Notes: generated by a model from the letters alone, not told the origin. 64,000 nt of DNA from Acidobacteriaceae bacterium (GCA_003165795.1 PMWW01000186.1:29227-93226), one strand, 5' to 3'. Shown: positions 8,566-17,605, counted from the stretch's first letter. Program-made: numbers and translations.

Positions 8566-9991
8566 AGCAACCGTAAGCCAAATGACTTCGGGCCTGGAAG
8601 AGTTTTCCTCTCTGGGTTCGGTGCTGATCGTTGACGACGAAGCGGCCATTCGCGAGTCCCTGCAAACTCTGCTGGAATTTGAAGGCTACTCGGTGGAAAC
8701 GGCGAACGACGGACAGGAAGGCCTGACCCGGATCGCCGAGCATCCTTTTGACCTGGTGCTGATGGACTTTGCCTTGCCGGAGCGCAACGGCATCGAGATC
8801 CTGCGCGACATCCGCGAGCGCGACTCCGAACTGCCGGTCATCATGATCACCGCCTACGGCACGGTGGAAAATGCGGTCAACGCCATGCAGGCTGGCGCCA
8901 CCAACTTCATCCAGAAGCCGTGGGACAACGAGAAGCTGCTGGCCGACGTACGCACCGCGGTCGGCCGCCGGCGCGCCGAAGAAGAAGTCATTCAGCTCAA
9001 GCGCGCGCTCAAGCAGCGCTACAACTTCGAGCACATCATTGGCAAGAGCGAGCCCATGCTGCGCATCTTCGATCTGGTGGCACAAGTGGCGCCCAGCCGC
9101 TCCACCATCCTGTTGCAGGGTGAGAGCGGGACCGGCAAGGAGTTGATCGCCAAAGCCATTCACATGAACTCGCCGCGCAAGGACCGCGCGTTCATCCCGG
9201 TAAACACGGGCTCCGTGCCCAGCGATCTGCTGGAGTCCACGCTGTTCGGCCACGTGAAAGGCGCTTTCACCAGCGCCATCGCCAGCAAAAAGGGGCTCTT
9301 CGAGGTCGCGGATCGGGGAACGCTCTTCCTCGACGAGATTGGCACCATGAACCTGGAAACCCAGGCGAAAATCCTGCGCGTTTTGCAGGACCGCAAGTTC
9401 ATGCACCTGGGCGGCATCAACGAAATTCAGGTCGACGTGCGCATCATCGCCGCCACCAACGTCGATCTCCGGCAACAGGTGAAGGAAGGCAAATTCCGCG
9501 AAGACCTTTTCTACCGGCTGAACGTGATCACCGTCGATTTGCCGCCGCTCCGCCAGCGGAAAAACGACATTCCGCCGCTGGTGGAATACTTCATCGTCAA
9601 ATTCGCAAAAGAGAATGGCCGGCCTCCGCTGCACGTGATGCCGGAAGCGCTGCGGCCGCTGCTGGACTACGACTGGCCAGGCAATGTGCGCGAGTTGGAG
9701 AATGTCATCGAACGGGCCGTGGTATTAGCCACCGGTTCGAGCTTGATGCCCGATCTGCTGCCGGAAAACCTGACCGGTCGCGGCAGTAACTTTGCGGTCA
9801 TGGACCATCATCCCGACGCTTCCCTGTTCGAGATCATCGAAAACTGCGAACGGCGGGTGATCGGCGATATGCTGGAGAAGTGCGGCTGGAACCAGACCGA
9901 GGCGGCCGACCGGTTTCGTATTCCGTTGTCTACTCTCAACCAGAAGATCAAGCGGCTGAATATCGAGATCAAGAAGAAGGGGCGGGAGTAA
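8558..9991 (+). CDS. NtrC-family sigma-54-dependent response regulator
   Basis: This 477-residue cytoplasmic activator has a receiver domain (residues 20-135, phospho-acceptor Asp70 in LVLMDFALP), an AAA+ domain (Walker A GESGTGKE at 188-195, Walker B FLDEIG at 257-262) and a Fis-type helix-turn-helix at about 440-472. It activates RNA polymerase holding sigma-54. It overlaps the kinase gene by 8 bases, so the two are one two-component system. The sigma-54 contact loop reads GAFTSA (235-240) instead of the usual GAFTGA. The start GTG at 8558 gives the overlap; an ATG at 8582 is the alternative. Confidence 0.92.
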   Translation: MPEATVSQMTSGLEEFSSLGSVLIVDDEAAIRESLQTLLEFEGYSVETANDGQEGLTRIAEHPFDLVLMDFALPERNGIEILRDIRERDSELPVIMITAYGTVENAVNAMQAGATNFIQKPWDNEKLLADVRTAVGRRRAEEEVIQLKRALKQRYNFEHIIGKSEPMLRIFDLVAQVAPSRSTILLQGESGTGKELIAKAIHMNSPRKDRAFIPVNTGSVPSDLLESTLFGHVKGAFTSAIASKKGLFEVADRGTLFLDEIGTMNLETQAKILRVLQDRKFMHLGGINEIQVDVRIIAATNVDLRQQVKEGKFREDLFYRLNVITVDLPPLRQRKNDIPPLVEYFIVKFAKENGRPPLHVMPEALRPLLDYDWPGNVRELENVIERAVVLATGSSLMPDLLPENLTGRGSNFAVMDHHPDASLFEIIENCERRVIGDMLEKCGWNQTEAADRFRIPLSTLNQKIKRLNIEIKKKGRE

Positions 9992-10002
9992 AGGCCGCAC
10001 TT

Positions 10003-10029
10003 GGCATTTGGCATTTAGCATTTGGCGCT
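10003..10029. repeat. Heptad-periodic array 4
   Basis: GGCATTT, GGCATTT, AGCATTT and GGCGCT follow the regulator gene. Confidence 0.6.
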
Positions 10030-10199
10030 GAGTCATGAGCGTTCCGCCGTTCCGCTAAACGATCTGCGCTTGCCGGTTCAGCGCCACGCGACGAATCGTA
10101 AATACCCCATCTGCTTGGTCGCTTGAAGTTAGTCTTCCGTCCTGCAAGACGGTTCCCATAACTACCATCGGCGGCAGGACTGAATGCTGATTGCGAACC

Positions 10200-10234
10200 G
10201 CCAAGTGCCAAATGCTAACTGCCAAATGCCGACT
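10200..10234. repeat. Heptad-periodic array 5
   Basis: GCCAAGT, GCCAAAT, GCTAACT, GCCAAAT and GCCGACT are in unbroken register. The rest of the 9992-10345 gap holds a small CCGTC/GACGG hairpin near 10137 and no gene. Confidence 0.65.
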
Positions 10235-10345
10235 TCCACTTGTCACACCTGAACGTGAGATGCGTCACAGCCTAGACGTGCAAACTCGGAACACAATTAC
10301 AGCAGGATGGGTAGCGGAGAAGGGGCGTCTGGCGGGAGGGCGATC

Positions 10346-10714
10346 ATGTCCGAAGACAAGCGCGATGTGCTGGAAGTATTGCGTTACGAGCTAAACTTCA
10401 TCGAACAGGGCGGTTACGGAAACTGGTATAGCACCCCCTGGGGTCCAGCTTCCATTTTCCAGGACTCGCTCTCGTGTCCCAATCATGGCGATCCCACGCG
10501 GCCACACGCCTGTCACGAGTGCCTACTCTACGACTTTGTGCCTGAGGAATACCGCACCGAGGACGTGCCGTGTCACCATATCCCACTGAATCGCCACGGA
10601 GTTACGGTCGCAAGTCCGAACCAGACCGAAGACGAGCTGCGGGAAAACGTAAAGCACTGGCTGAAGCGGACCATCGCGAAAATCGAGGCGGATCGCGTCA
10701 AGCAGAGAGCCTGA
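10346..10714 (+). CDS. Small Cys/His-rich protein of unknown function
   Basis: This 122-residue soluble protein was not recognised. It has a central cluster of possible metal ligands, CPNHGD near residue 43, HACHECLL near 54 and PCHHIPL near 74, followed by a charged C-terminal helix. The cluster suggests a zinc or iron-sulfur site, which is inference. GGAGG seven bases before the ATG at 10346 decides the start over an upstream in-frame ATG at 10307. A clear terminator follows, so it is probably a single-gene unit. Confidence 0.75.
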   Translation: MSEDKRDVLEVLRYELNFIEQGGYGNWYSTPWGPASIFQDSLSCPNHGDPTRPHACHECLLYDFVPEEYRTEDVPCHHIPLNRHGVTVASPNQTEDELRENVKHWLKRTIAKIEADRVKQRA

Positions 10715-10733
10715 TTGGTCTGCATTCACCCTG

Positions 10734-10767
10734 CACTCCGCGTCTGCGTCGCGGAGTGTTTCATTTT
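10734..10767 (+). terminator. Rho-independent terminator
   Basis: Stem CACTCCGCG (10734-10742) pairs perfectly with CGCGGAGTG (10750-10758) and is followed by TTTCATTTT. It lies just after the Cys/His-rich gene. Confidence 0.8.
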
Positions 10768-10861
10768 GGAACAGAAAGTCGGTTAATTTGCTGCTTCTGC
10801 GGTTTCGTGGCGCCCATTTGCAGTTAGAATTCGGCGGTACCCAGGACTCCCGGAGCGCTTA

Positions 10862-11380
10862 ATGAAACGCAGCTTTGCCGCTCTTGACCCGCAACAGGCT
10901 TTGCATGTTGCCGTCATCATCGAGGAACGTAATGCCGAACTCTACCGACGATTCTCGGAGATGTTCCTTGAGTTCGGCGACCGCCAGTCGCTGGAAATCG
11001 CGGATGTCTTCTGGGAAATGGCGATCGAGGAAGGGGGTCACAGTTCCCTGCTGCAAAGCAAATACGCACAACAATATGGAAATCTAGTTTGCATAATAAC
11101 GGAAGAGGACCTGGTGGAGTTCATCGAGGTCCCCAAACTGGAGGAGGGCGACCTGTTCGCCGGTGACGCCGACAACCGGCCCAACGCGCGCGAGCATGCC
11201 CTGCAGGTGGCGCTCAAGGCGGAAGTTAGTGCGCACCTTTTCTACGCGAATCTGGCGGAAAGCACACCGCCGGGGCCGCTGCTCCGCATCTACCAGGATC
11301 TGGCGCAAATGGAAGGTAGCCACGTCGCCTTTTTAGAAGGGAAACTGGAGCGCGATCCCGCTACCGACAATATCCACTGA
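10862..11380 (+). CDS. Ferritin-like diiron-fold protein (rubrerythrin-like)
   Basis: This 172-residue protein is predicted to form a four-helix bundle. Candidate iron ligands are spaced as in rubrerythrin/ferritin-like proteins: EERNAELY near residue 21, EEGGHSSLL near 59 (ExxH), KAEVSAHLFY near 120 and MEGSHVAFLE near 152 (second ExxH). There is no C-terminal rubredoxin domain. Members handle peroxide or store or deliver iron; which applies here cannot be read from the sequence. It stands alone after a terminator. Confidence 0.75.
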   Translation: MKRSFAALDPQQALHVAVIIEERNAELYRRFSEMFLEFGDRQSLEIADVFWEMAIEEGGHSSLLQSKYAQQYGNLVCIITEEDLVEFIEVPKLEEGDLFAGDADNRPNAREHALQVALKAEVSAHLFYANLAESTPPGPLLRIYQDLAQMEGSHVAFLEGKLERDPATDNIH

Positions 11381-11479
11381 AACCCGCTCTCGGCGGTGGC
11401 TGCTACAAGAAAGGGCTGCGCGGATAGCGAGGTCGGCGGGCAATCCGGCGCTGCGATTATCAATCGACAGCCACTGCTT

Positions 11480-11971
11480 CTACGGCTTGCTCAAGTCTGC
11501 GGGAAATGACTTGAACTCCACCTGCCGTTGCACAGTTTTCTCGGCACCTTTGGCATCGGTTGCGTGCTGAATCAGGGTACCTTTCATCACGTGAAAGCCT
11601 TCCTGGGTCGGCTGCTTACCGGTGGCGATGGTCATCAATCCGGTGAAGCCGTACCAGACGCCGTGGACCGGCTTGGTATTGAAGGTCAGACGATCGCCGG
11701 CGAGGGAGGTCTTATCGAAGAACTGATCGATGACTTGACCCTTATCGGTGTCGGTATCGCCGAACCGCGAGACATAGCCGGAGAGCCTGCCATCCTGCAC
11801 CGTCAGCTGGACGAACTCTCCTTCCCGCAGGAAGGTGTACATTCCGGAAATATCGTCGGCGGGACTGCTCTTGGCGTTGTCCTGTGGCGCGGAAGAGTGG
11901 GGCGGGCGGGCAACGGCGAGGGACAGCAAGCAGCCGGCCAGTGCCAGCAGGATTAGGCATCTACGAATCAT
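11480..11971 (-). CDS. Secreted protein of unknown function
   Basis: This 163-residue protein starts with MIRRCLILLALAGCLLSLAVA, an export signal; LALAGC at residues 8-13 could be a lipobox but lies close to the N-terminus, so cleavage after AVA is equally possible. The mature part contains a beta-rich region (GMYTFLREGEFVQLTVQDGRLSG, then GVWYGFTGLM) that resembles small extracellular lipid- or ligand-binding folds, but no family was recognised. A longer frame upstream (to 12253) runs into the divergent TonB gene and is not credible. Confidence 0.65.
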   Translation of the reverse strand: MIRRCLILLALAGCLLSLAVARPPHSSAPQDNAKSSPADDISGMYTFLREGEFVQLTVQDGRLSGYVSRFGDTDTDKGQVIDQFFDKTSLAGDRLTFNTKPVHGVWYGFTGLMTIATGKQPTQEGFHVMKGTLIQHATDAKGAEKTVQRQVEFKSFPADLSKP

Positions 11972-12098
11972 GAGTACACCTGTCTCCAGCATCATTGCAC
12001 GGGGCCGCCAGATTGCGAAGTAGTATATCCGCGCCACTAATGGGGCCGCGAGGACGTGCGATTTTCGATATAATCCGGGTAAAGCCACCCGGTAGAGG

Positions 12099-13802
12099 AT
12101 GATGTCGGAAGTCACGGCAGCGAGGCCCCAGCGCGATGTTTCCGCCGAAGATGCTCCGGTATTGCTGTGCGAACTCGAACCGTGGCATCGGGTCTTTCTA
12201 CGCAACCTGGGCGACCTGATTTTCCAGCGTGAGCCTCCTCCAGCTGCAACCACAGCCGCGCCCGTCCCCGTAGGAAAAGACTACTTCATTCGCACCGGCA
12301 TTGCTCCGGCGAGCTTTGCCGAATCGTACGCTTCTCACATCGCGTTCGTTATAGTTGTCTACCTGGTTTGCACGCTACCGTTTTTCAATCGGTCGCCGCA
12401 ATTGCGGTCGCCTTTCGAGAACACCAAGCTCGAATACTATCCGGTCAGCGAGTACCTGCCGCCCATCAACACCGCGCAAAAGGCGGCGATGAAGTCGCGC
12501 AAGGGTGCTCCTAAGCTGGCCAAGCAGGAGATTCTGTCGGTCCCGCCGAACCCGGATAACACCCACCAGACCATCATCACGCCGCCCAAGGTCAAGCTGA
12601 ACCACGACGTGGCTTTGCCGAACATTGTGGCGTGGACTCCCATCCCGTCAGCCCAGCCGGTGGCCGCTTCCGCGCGATCGGTTTCGCAGTTGAAGGTGCC
12701 GCAATTCGATCCGCAGGTGGTGGGGCCGGCAGCCGATGTTTCGCAGCTCAAAGAGAAGCTGCAGTTGCCCACGTTGCCACAGCCGTCGGTGGTTGAGCCT
12801 CCGCTGACGGCCGACCAATTGAAATTGCAGCCGGGCCAGCTCAACATGGGGCAGATGGAGCCGCAGGTGGCCGCGCCTAAACTGGCGGTGCCGGTGCAGC
12901 GCGCCAGCGGGGTCGGCGATAGCGGCGCCAAGAATGTTCCGCCGTCGCCCAACGTGCAGAACCTGCCGTCGTCGCAGGGACAGGGCCAGCTCATCGCGCT
13001 GGGGCTGAATCCATCTGACGTTCACGGACCAATCTCCATGCCCAACGGAAATCGCAGTGGAGAGTTTCACGCTTCGCCGGGCGGCAAAGCGGACGCGCCG
13101 GGCACGCCCAACGTGGTGGCCATGGGCAATGCCGACAGCGGAGGCGGTCATGCGGGAAACGGCCCGGCGGGCATCATGGTTGGCGCAGCACCACCGGGAG
13201 CGAACACTTCAGCGGTAGCGGGAACTCCGGCGCCTGGTGGAATTCTGGCGAAATCGTCTTCGGCCAGTTCTACGAATCCGGACTTAGAAGCGCGGAAGCG
13301 AATGATTGCCGCGGCCATGAAGCCGTCGTTGCCGAGCATGCACGATCGTCCAGCGGCAACGCCACCTGCAACCTTGCCCGAGGACCCTGATCGCAGCATC
13401 GAGCAGCGGATCTTCGGCAGCAGGCGCTCCTACTCGCTGATCATGAACATGCCCAACCTTACCTCCGCCACGGGCAGCTGGATCATTCGATTTGCGGAGT
13501 TGAAGCAGAGTGACGACAAGAGCGCGCTGACGGCGCCGGTGGTGACCACCAAGGTTGATCCTGCCTACCCGCCCGACGTGCTGCGCGATCACGTGGAAGG
13601 CACGGTGACGCTCTACGCCATCATTCGCACTGACGGCACGGTGGATGATATCCGGGTCCTCGACAGCCTGGATTCCCGCCTTGACGAGAACGCAGTGCAT
13701 GCCTTATCGCGCTGGCACTTCCGCCCCGGCATCAAGAATGGCGAGCCGGTCGCCGTCGAAGCGGTGGTGCAGATTCCCTTCCGCATGAAGCGGCTGCAGT
13801 AA
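12099..13802 (+). CDS. TonB-family energy-transducer-like protein
   Basis: The 567 residues contain a cytoplasmic N-terminus, one membrane helix at about 88-103 (HIAFVIVVYLVCTLPFF), a long Pro/Gln/Gly/Ser-rich periplasmic spacer at 120-460, and a C-terminal TonB domain at about 480-565 with VDPAYPPDVLRDHVEGTV and ALSRWHFRPGIKNGEPVAV. TonB proteins pass energy from the inner membrane to outer-membrane transporters. This one is more than twice the usual TonB length because of the spacer. No ExbB/ExbD gene is nearby. Two ATGs overlap (12099 and 12102); AGAGG just upstream favours the second. Confidence 0.85.
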   Translation: MMSEVTAARPQRDVSAEDAPVLLCELEPWHRVFLRNLGDLIFQREPPPAATTAAPVPVGKDYFIRTGIAPASFAESYASHIAFVIVVYLVCTLPFFNRSPQLRSPFENTKLEYYPVSEYLPPINTAQKAAMKSRKGAPKLAKQEILSVPPNPDNTHQTIITPPKVKLNHDVALPNIVAWTPIPSAQPVAASARSVSQLKVPQFDPQVVGPAADVSQLKEKLQLPTLPQPSVVEPPLTADQLKLQPGQLNMGQMEPQVAAPKLAVPVQRASGVGDSGAKNVPPSPNVQNLPSSQGQGQLIALGLNPSDVHGPISMPNGNRSGEFHASPGGKADAPGTPNVVAMGNADSGGGHAGNGPAGIMVGAAPPGANTSAVAGTPAPGGILAKSSSASSTNPDLEARKRMIAAAMKPSLPSMHDRPAATPPATLPEDPDRSIEQRIFGSRRSYSLIMNMPNLTSATGSWIIRFAELKQSDDKSALTAPVVTTKVDPAYPPDVLRDHVEGTVTLYAIIRTDGTVDDIRVLDSLDSRLDENAVHALSRWHFRPGIKNGEPVAVEAVVQIPFRMKRLQ

Positions 13803-13805
13803 GGC

Positions 13806-13840
13806 AGCCGTCAGCTCTCAGCCGTCAGCATTCAGCCATC
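13806..13840. repeat. Heptad-periodic array 6
   Basis: CAGCCGT, CAGCTCT, CAGCCGT, CAGCATT and CAGCCAT run in register directly after the TonB-domain gene. Confidence 0.65.
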
Positions 13841-13930
13841 GGGCATTCCAGGCTCTTGAGGATCCGACTCGAAATTCGCCGGTTAATTTCGATTTAGACG
13901 GGTTTCAGAGTCGGCGTGGTCCCGCGAGCC

Positions 13931-14071
13931 GGGTAGAGCGGCGCTTCAGCGCCGCGTCCACTGCGGAAGAACAAATTGCTTGAGCCATGACGGTCACTTA
14001 AATGACCGTCATGGCTCAAGCTTCGTAGTGTGGCGCAATCCCGGGCGCCAGCCTAAAGGCTGGCTCTACCC
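13931..14071. repeat. Family A paired-hairpin element
   Basis: Ends are GGGTAGAGC with stem GCGGCGC/GCGCCGC, and stem GCCAGCC/GGCTGGC followed by TCTACCC. The centre (13979-14020) is a perfect 18-bp hairpin, CTTGAGCCATGACGGTCA against its complement around a 6-nt loop. Outside the TAGAGC ends the flanks are also inverted copies (TTTCAGAGTCGGC near 13905, CCAACTCTGAAA near 14080), so the mobile or conserved unit may be about 190 bp. Confidence 0.7.
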
Positions 14072-14123
14072 GGTCTATGCCAACTCTGAAATCGTTCTAG
14101 TGCGAAGGATCGAGCCCTGGCCA

Positions 14124-14158
14124 CTGACAACTGATTGCTGATTGCCGACTGCTGAAGC
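14124..14158. repeat. Heptad-periodic array 7
   Basis: CTGACAA, CTGATTG, CTGATTG, CCGACTG and CTGAAGC end three bases before the stop codon of the peptidase gene on the other strand. No gene was seen in the 13803-14161 gap. Confidence 0.65.
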
Positions 14159-14161
14159 CTC

Positions 14162-15877
14162 TTACTCCTTCTCGCTCTCGGCCCGCGCTTTGGCGAATTC
14201 GTCTCCCGGCTGCCAGCCAATTAGCGCCGGCTGATTGGCGGCTTGCCATCCCAGCGCGATTCCGAAGCGAGCCATCACGGCATCGCCACGGAAATCCATA
14301 TCCGGATGGTACTTGTCACTGGGCTGATGGTAATGCTTGGCCACGTAGTCTTGCGCTTGTTGCATGCCCCATTGGCGATCGTGGCCCTGATACTTATCGC
14401 CTTCATCGATGGAGAACGCGGGCACACCGGCACGGGCGAAGCTGAAATGGTCAGAGCGATAGTAGTGGCCGGCGCCGGGCTGTGAGTCGGGTACGATGGT
14501 CAGCCCGAATTCCTGGGCGGTGCGTTCGACGACAGGATAAAAATTTGTCCGCTCGGCACCCGCCACGTTCACTTCCTCGGGAACTCCCAGCGGCGGCACA
14601 TTGTCATAGTTCAGGTCCAACGCGATTTCATTCGCCGGCACGGGCGGATGTTTGCCCAGATATTCGGAGCCGCGCAGCCCTTGTTCCTCCGCGGTGACGG
14701 CGGCGAAGTAGATCGAGCGCTTCGGCTGCTGGCGGGCAGCGGCAAATGCTCGCGCAATCTCCAGCAGGATGCCGCAACCGGTGGCATTATCCTGCGCGCC
14801 GTTATAAATGTTGTCGGGATAGGTGCCCGGCACAATTCCAAGGTGGTCATAATGCGCGGTGTAGACTACGCCCTGTTCTTTCAGCTGGGGACCGGAGCCG
14901 GGCAGCTTGGCGACAACGTTGTTGGAATCGAAGCGGCGAACCTGGCTGACCATGTGCGCTTTCAGTTTCGCCGGCAGTGGGACAGCTTTGAAGCCTGGCT
15001 TTTGCGCCGCGGCTATCATCTCGTCAAGGTCCATACCACAGGCCTGCGCCAGCTTGCGGGCCGCGTCAAACTGGATCCACGACGCGATGCTTAGCTTCGG
15101 GGCGGGATCGTCGCGCAAGTAGGCACGCTCGCCTGACCATGAGCTGCGAACCACGCTCCAGGGATAGCTGGCCATGTCGGTTTTGTGGATCAGGATGACG
15201 CCCGCTGCTCCCTTACGCGCGGCCTGCTCGAATTTGTAGGTCCAGCGGCCGTAGTAGGTCAGCGCCTTGCCGGCGAAAAATTTCGGATCGTCCGACGGCG
15301 GCTCATTGACCAGCATGAGCAGTAGCTTGCCCTTCACGTCCACATCTTGGTAGTCGTTCCAGTTGAACTCGGGAGCATCGATGCCGTAGCCGATCCACAC
15401 GATGCCGGCGTCGAGGTCATTCTGCGTCTTGCCGGTCTCATCCATGGCGACAAAATCCCGGCGGTAGATCAGGTCAATCGGATCGCCGCTGTTGGGAACG
15501 ACGGTGAGGGTGGAAACATCTTGAGTAGCGATGCCTTCCATCGGAACCCTCTGCAAGTAAGTTCCGTTTTCCCCGGCAGGCTTCAGCCCATACAGAGCAA
15601 ACTGGGTCGCGATGTACGCCGCGGCAATGTCGCCGCCGCGCTGGCCGGTGCCGCGGCCTTCCAATAAATCGTTGGCCAGAAAACGCACCTGAGCGCGAAT
15701 CTTTTCCGCATCGACGTTAGCCATGGCCTGCTCCGCCGCAGGAGGCAGCGCCGCAACACGGGGGACCGCTGCATCGGGCGTGGCAGAGGCAGCGGGTTCG
15801 GAGGGGCGAGCAGCCTGCCCAATCAGCCGGCCGGCAAGCAGTAGGGTGAGCAAGGAAACGAGTAGCGGTTTATGCAA
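14162..15877 (-). CDS. Secreted M28-family zinc aminopeptidase with PA domain
   Basis: The 571-residue protein has a signal peptide (MHKPLLVSLLTLLLAGRLIG), a PA domain insert at about 140-290, and an M28 peptidase domain. Zinc and catalytic residues are visible in order: His in YTAHYDHLG, Asp in GAQDNATG, the Glu pair in TAEEQGLRGSE, Asp in LNYDNVPP and His in KHYHQPSDKY. Such enzymes remove N-terminal residues from peptides outside the cytoplasm. It has no operon partner. Confidence 0.9.
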   Translation of the reverse strand: MHKPLLVSLLTLLLAGRLIGQAARPSEPAASATPDAAVPRVAALPPAAEQAMANVDAEKIRAQVRFLANDLLEGRGTGQRGGDIAAAYIATQFALYGLKPAGENGTYLQRVPMEGIATQDVSTLTVVPNSGDPIDLIYRRDFVAMDETGKTQNDLDAGIVWIGYGIDAPEFNWNDYQDVDVKGKLLLMLVNEPPSDDPKFFAGKALTYYGRWTYKFEQAARKGAAGVILIHKTDMASYPWSVVRSSWSGERAYLRDDPAPKLSIASWIQFDAARKLAQACGMDLDEMIAAAQKPGFKAVPLPAKLKAHMVSQVRRFDSNNVVAKLPGSGPQLKEQGVVYTAHYDHLGIVPGTYPDNIYNGAQDNATGCGILLEIARAFAAARQQPKRSIYFAAVTAEEQGLRGSEYLGKHPPVPANEIALDLNYDNVPPLGVPEEVNVAGAERTNFYPVVERTAQEFGLTIVPDSQPGAGHYYRSDHFSFARAGVPAFSIDEGDKYQGHDRQWGMQQAQDYVAKHYHQPSDKYHPDMDFRGDAVMARFGIALGWQAANQPALIGWQPGDEFAKARAESEKE

Positions 15878-16096
15878 GGAACGGTTCTCCTGTTGGTCGA
15901 ATGCAGATGCAGGAAAATCATTATTTCACGGGAAACCACCGGCGACCCCAGAGTGGGACACTCGGCGGTGAAGGTGGTGTGTCGTCCCCGAGGGACTCGG
16001 CGTTCTTCTCGACGCCTACCCAGCGCTGAAGCGCGGGCTATCTTATTTCGTCCTGCTTCGCCGGACTGGGATGTCGCGGACGGAGCCATTCCTTAG

Positions 16097-16435
16097 TATG
16101 GCGACCTCATCTTCGACAGCGCCGGCTCGATTTACGGCACCACCAGCGGCAACAGCTCTAACTTCGGCTCGGTGTACAAGCTGACCAACTCCGGAGGAAG
16201 CGGGACGGAAACTACGCTGTACGCCTTCACCGGAGGCGCGGACGGATTTTCCCCCATGGGCGGAGTGACGTTCGATCGCGCCGGGAACCTTTGCGGCACC
16301 ATGGACACGGGCGTGTTCGAGTTGTCGCCCTCGGGCGGCGGCTGGACCGAGACGGTCCTGCAGAAATCAGATTCCTCTCGCCAAAGGCAGGCGCTCTTAA
16401 TGACAATTCTTGAAACAGGAGCGACGAACTCGTAG
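16097..16435 (+). pseudogene. Remnant of a GloVer-repeat protein
   Basis: From 16097 the frame reads YGDLIFDSAGSIYGTTSGN, then VYKLTNSGGSGTETTLYAF and GGVTFDRAGNLCG, then GVFELSPSGGGWTETVL, which is about two tandem GloVer (TIGR03803-type) units of a secreted beta-propeller-like protein. There is no signal peptide, the first unit begins abruptly after a stop codon at 16094, and the frame drifts into non-repeat sequence before its stop. The usual proteins have ten or more units, so this is a truncated leftover. The preceding 15878-16096 stretch holds only a degenerate hairpin repeat near 16020. Confidence 0.7.
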
Positions 16436-16507
16436 AAATATCACCCTAGTGTGGTGTCATCTGTCTGGTCACGTGCCCGGCCATCCCTCTTCCGTTACAC
16501 TAGCAGT

Positions 16508-17605
16508 TTGAATCGCATCGCTGTTCAAACTCCGTCCCGTCCCTACGAAGTGCTGATTGAGCGCGGCTTGCTAGGCTCGACCGCCGCGACCCTGCGCGAC
16601 ATGATTGCGCCGGGAGCGCGGGTCTTCGCGCTGACGTCGCCGCCGGTTCGCAAGCACTATGGCAACCTGCTGCGCAAGAGCTTTGCTAAGTCGGGACATA
16701 AATTCGAGCTACTGGTAATGCCCGACGGCGAGCGCTGGAAGACGCTCTCGCAGTTGGAAAAACTTGCGGCCAAAATGATGCGGCACGGCGCCGACCGGCA
16801 GTCGGTACTGCTCGCTCTGGGAGGCGGCGTGGTGGGCGATGTGGGCGCGTTCCTGGCTTCCATCTTCATGCGCGGCATTCCCGTGGTGCAGATTCCGACC
16901 ACGCTGCTGGCGCAAGTCGACTCCTCCGTGGGCGGCAAGACGGGCGTCAATCTGAAAGCCGGCAAGAACCTGCTGGGGACGTTTCACCAACCGCTGGCCG
17001 TACTGGCCGATCCTGACGTGCTGAAGACTCTGCCCGAGCGCGAATATCGCTCGGGACTATTTGAGGCGATGAAGTACGGCGTGATTCGCAATCCTGCGAT
17101 CTTCGAGATGATGGAGTCAAACAGCAACGCTCTGCTGCGCCGTGACGGCGCGCCGCTGGAGACACTGATCACGGAATGCATTCGGGTGAAGGCCGAGGTG
17201 GTGAGCGCCGACGAACGGGAGAGCGGGGAACGCCGCATCCTGAATTTTGGCCACACCATCGGCCACGCGCTGGAGGCGGAGACCAACTACCGGCGCCTGC
17301 TGCACGGCGAAGCCGTGGGCTGGGGCATGATCGCCGCCGCCATGATCGCCGCCAGCATGCAGATCACCGACACGCGAACGGCGCAGCGCATCCTTTCCCT
17401 GGTCCTCGCCTACGGGCCGTTGCCGAAGCTGCCGGTAGACAGCCGGAGCGTGATGAAGCGGCTGCTCTCCGACAAGAAGACGGTCGGCGGCGTCCCGCAT
17501 TTTGTTTTGCCCACCGCCATCGGCAAGGTCGAGGTGGTCAACAACGTACCCACGCGCACCGCCATCCAGGCGATCAAAGAGATCAAGTATTTGTCGAAAG
17601 TGTAG
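16508..17605 (+). CDS. aroB: 3-dehydroquinate synthase
   Basis: AroB converts DAHP to 3-dehydroquinate, the second step of the shikimate pathway, using NAD and a divalent metal. The NAD/metal core LALGGGVVGDVGAFLA, then IPTTLLAQVDSSVGGKTGVN, and the zinc-ligand motif NFGHTIGHALE followed by HGEAVGWGM are all present. The start is uncertain: TTG at 16508 gives a normal 365-residue enzyme beginning LNRIAVQTPSRPYEV, while the frame is open back to a GTG at 16451. No strong ribosome site precedes either. Confidence 0.92.
   Translation: MNRIAVQTPSRPYEVLIERGLLGSTAATLRDMIAPGARVFALTSPPVRKHYGNLLRKSFAKSGHKFELLVMPDGERWKTLSQLEKLAAKMMRHGADRQSVLLALGGGVVGDVGAFLASIFMRGIPVVQIPTTLLAQVDSSVGGKTGVNLKAGKNLLGTFHQPLAVLADPDVLKTLPEREYRSGLFEAMKYGVIRNPAIFEMMESNSNALLRRDGAPLETLITECIRVKAEVVSADERESGERRILNFGHTIGHALEAETNYRRLLHGEAVGWGMIAAAMIAASMQITDTRTAQRILSLVLAYGPLPKLPVDSRSVMKRLLSDKKTVGGVPHFVLPTAIGKVEVVNNVPTRTAIQAIKEIKYLSKV

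Noticed and set aside
10003-10029. Sigma-54 -24/-12 promoter look-alike (TGGC and GC spacing in heptad units)
   Set aside because: The spacing and TTGC box do not fit, and similar matches arise in every heptad array.
13931-14071. Possible CRISPR repeat pair
   Set aside because: Only inverted copies are present, with no direct repeats at regular spacing and no cas genes.
16500-16540. GTTCAAACTCC resembling a tRNA T-arm
   Set aside because: No acceptor or anticodon stem can be folded around it; it is the start of aroB.
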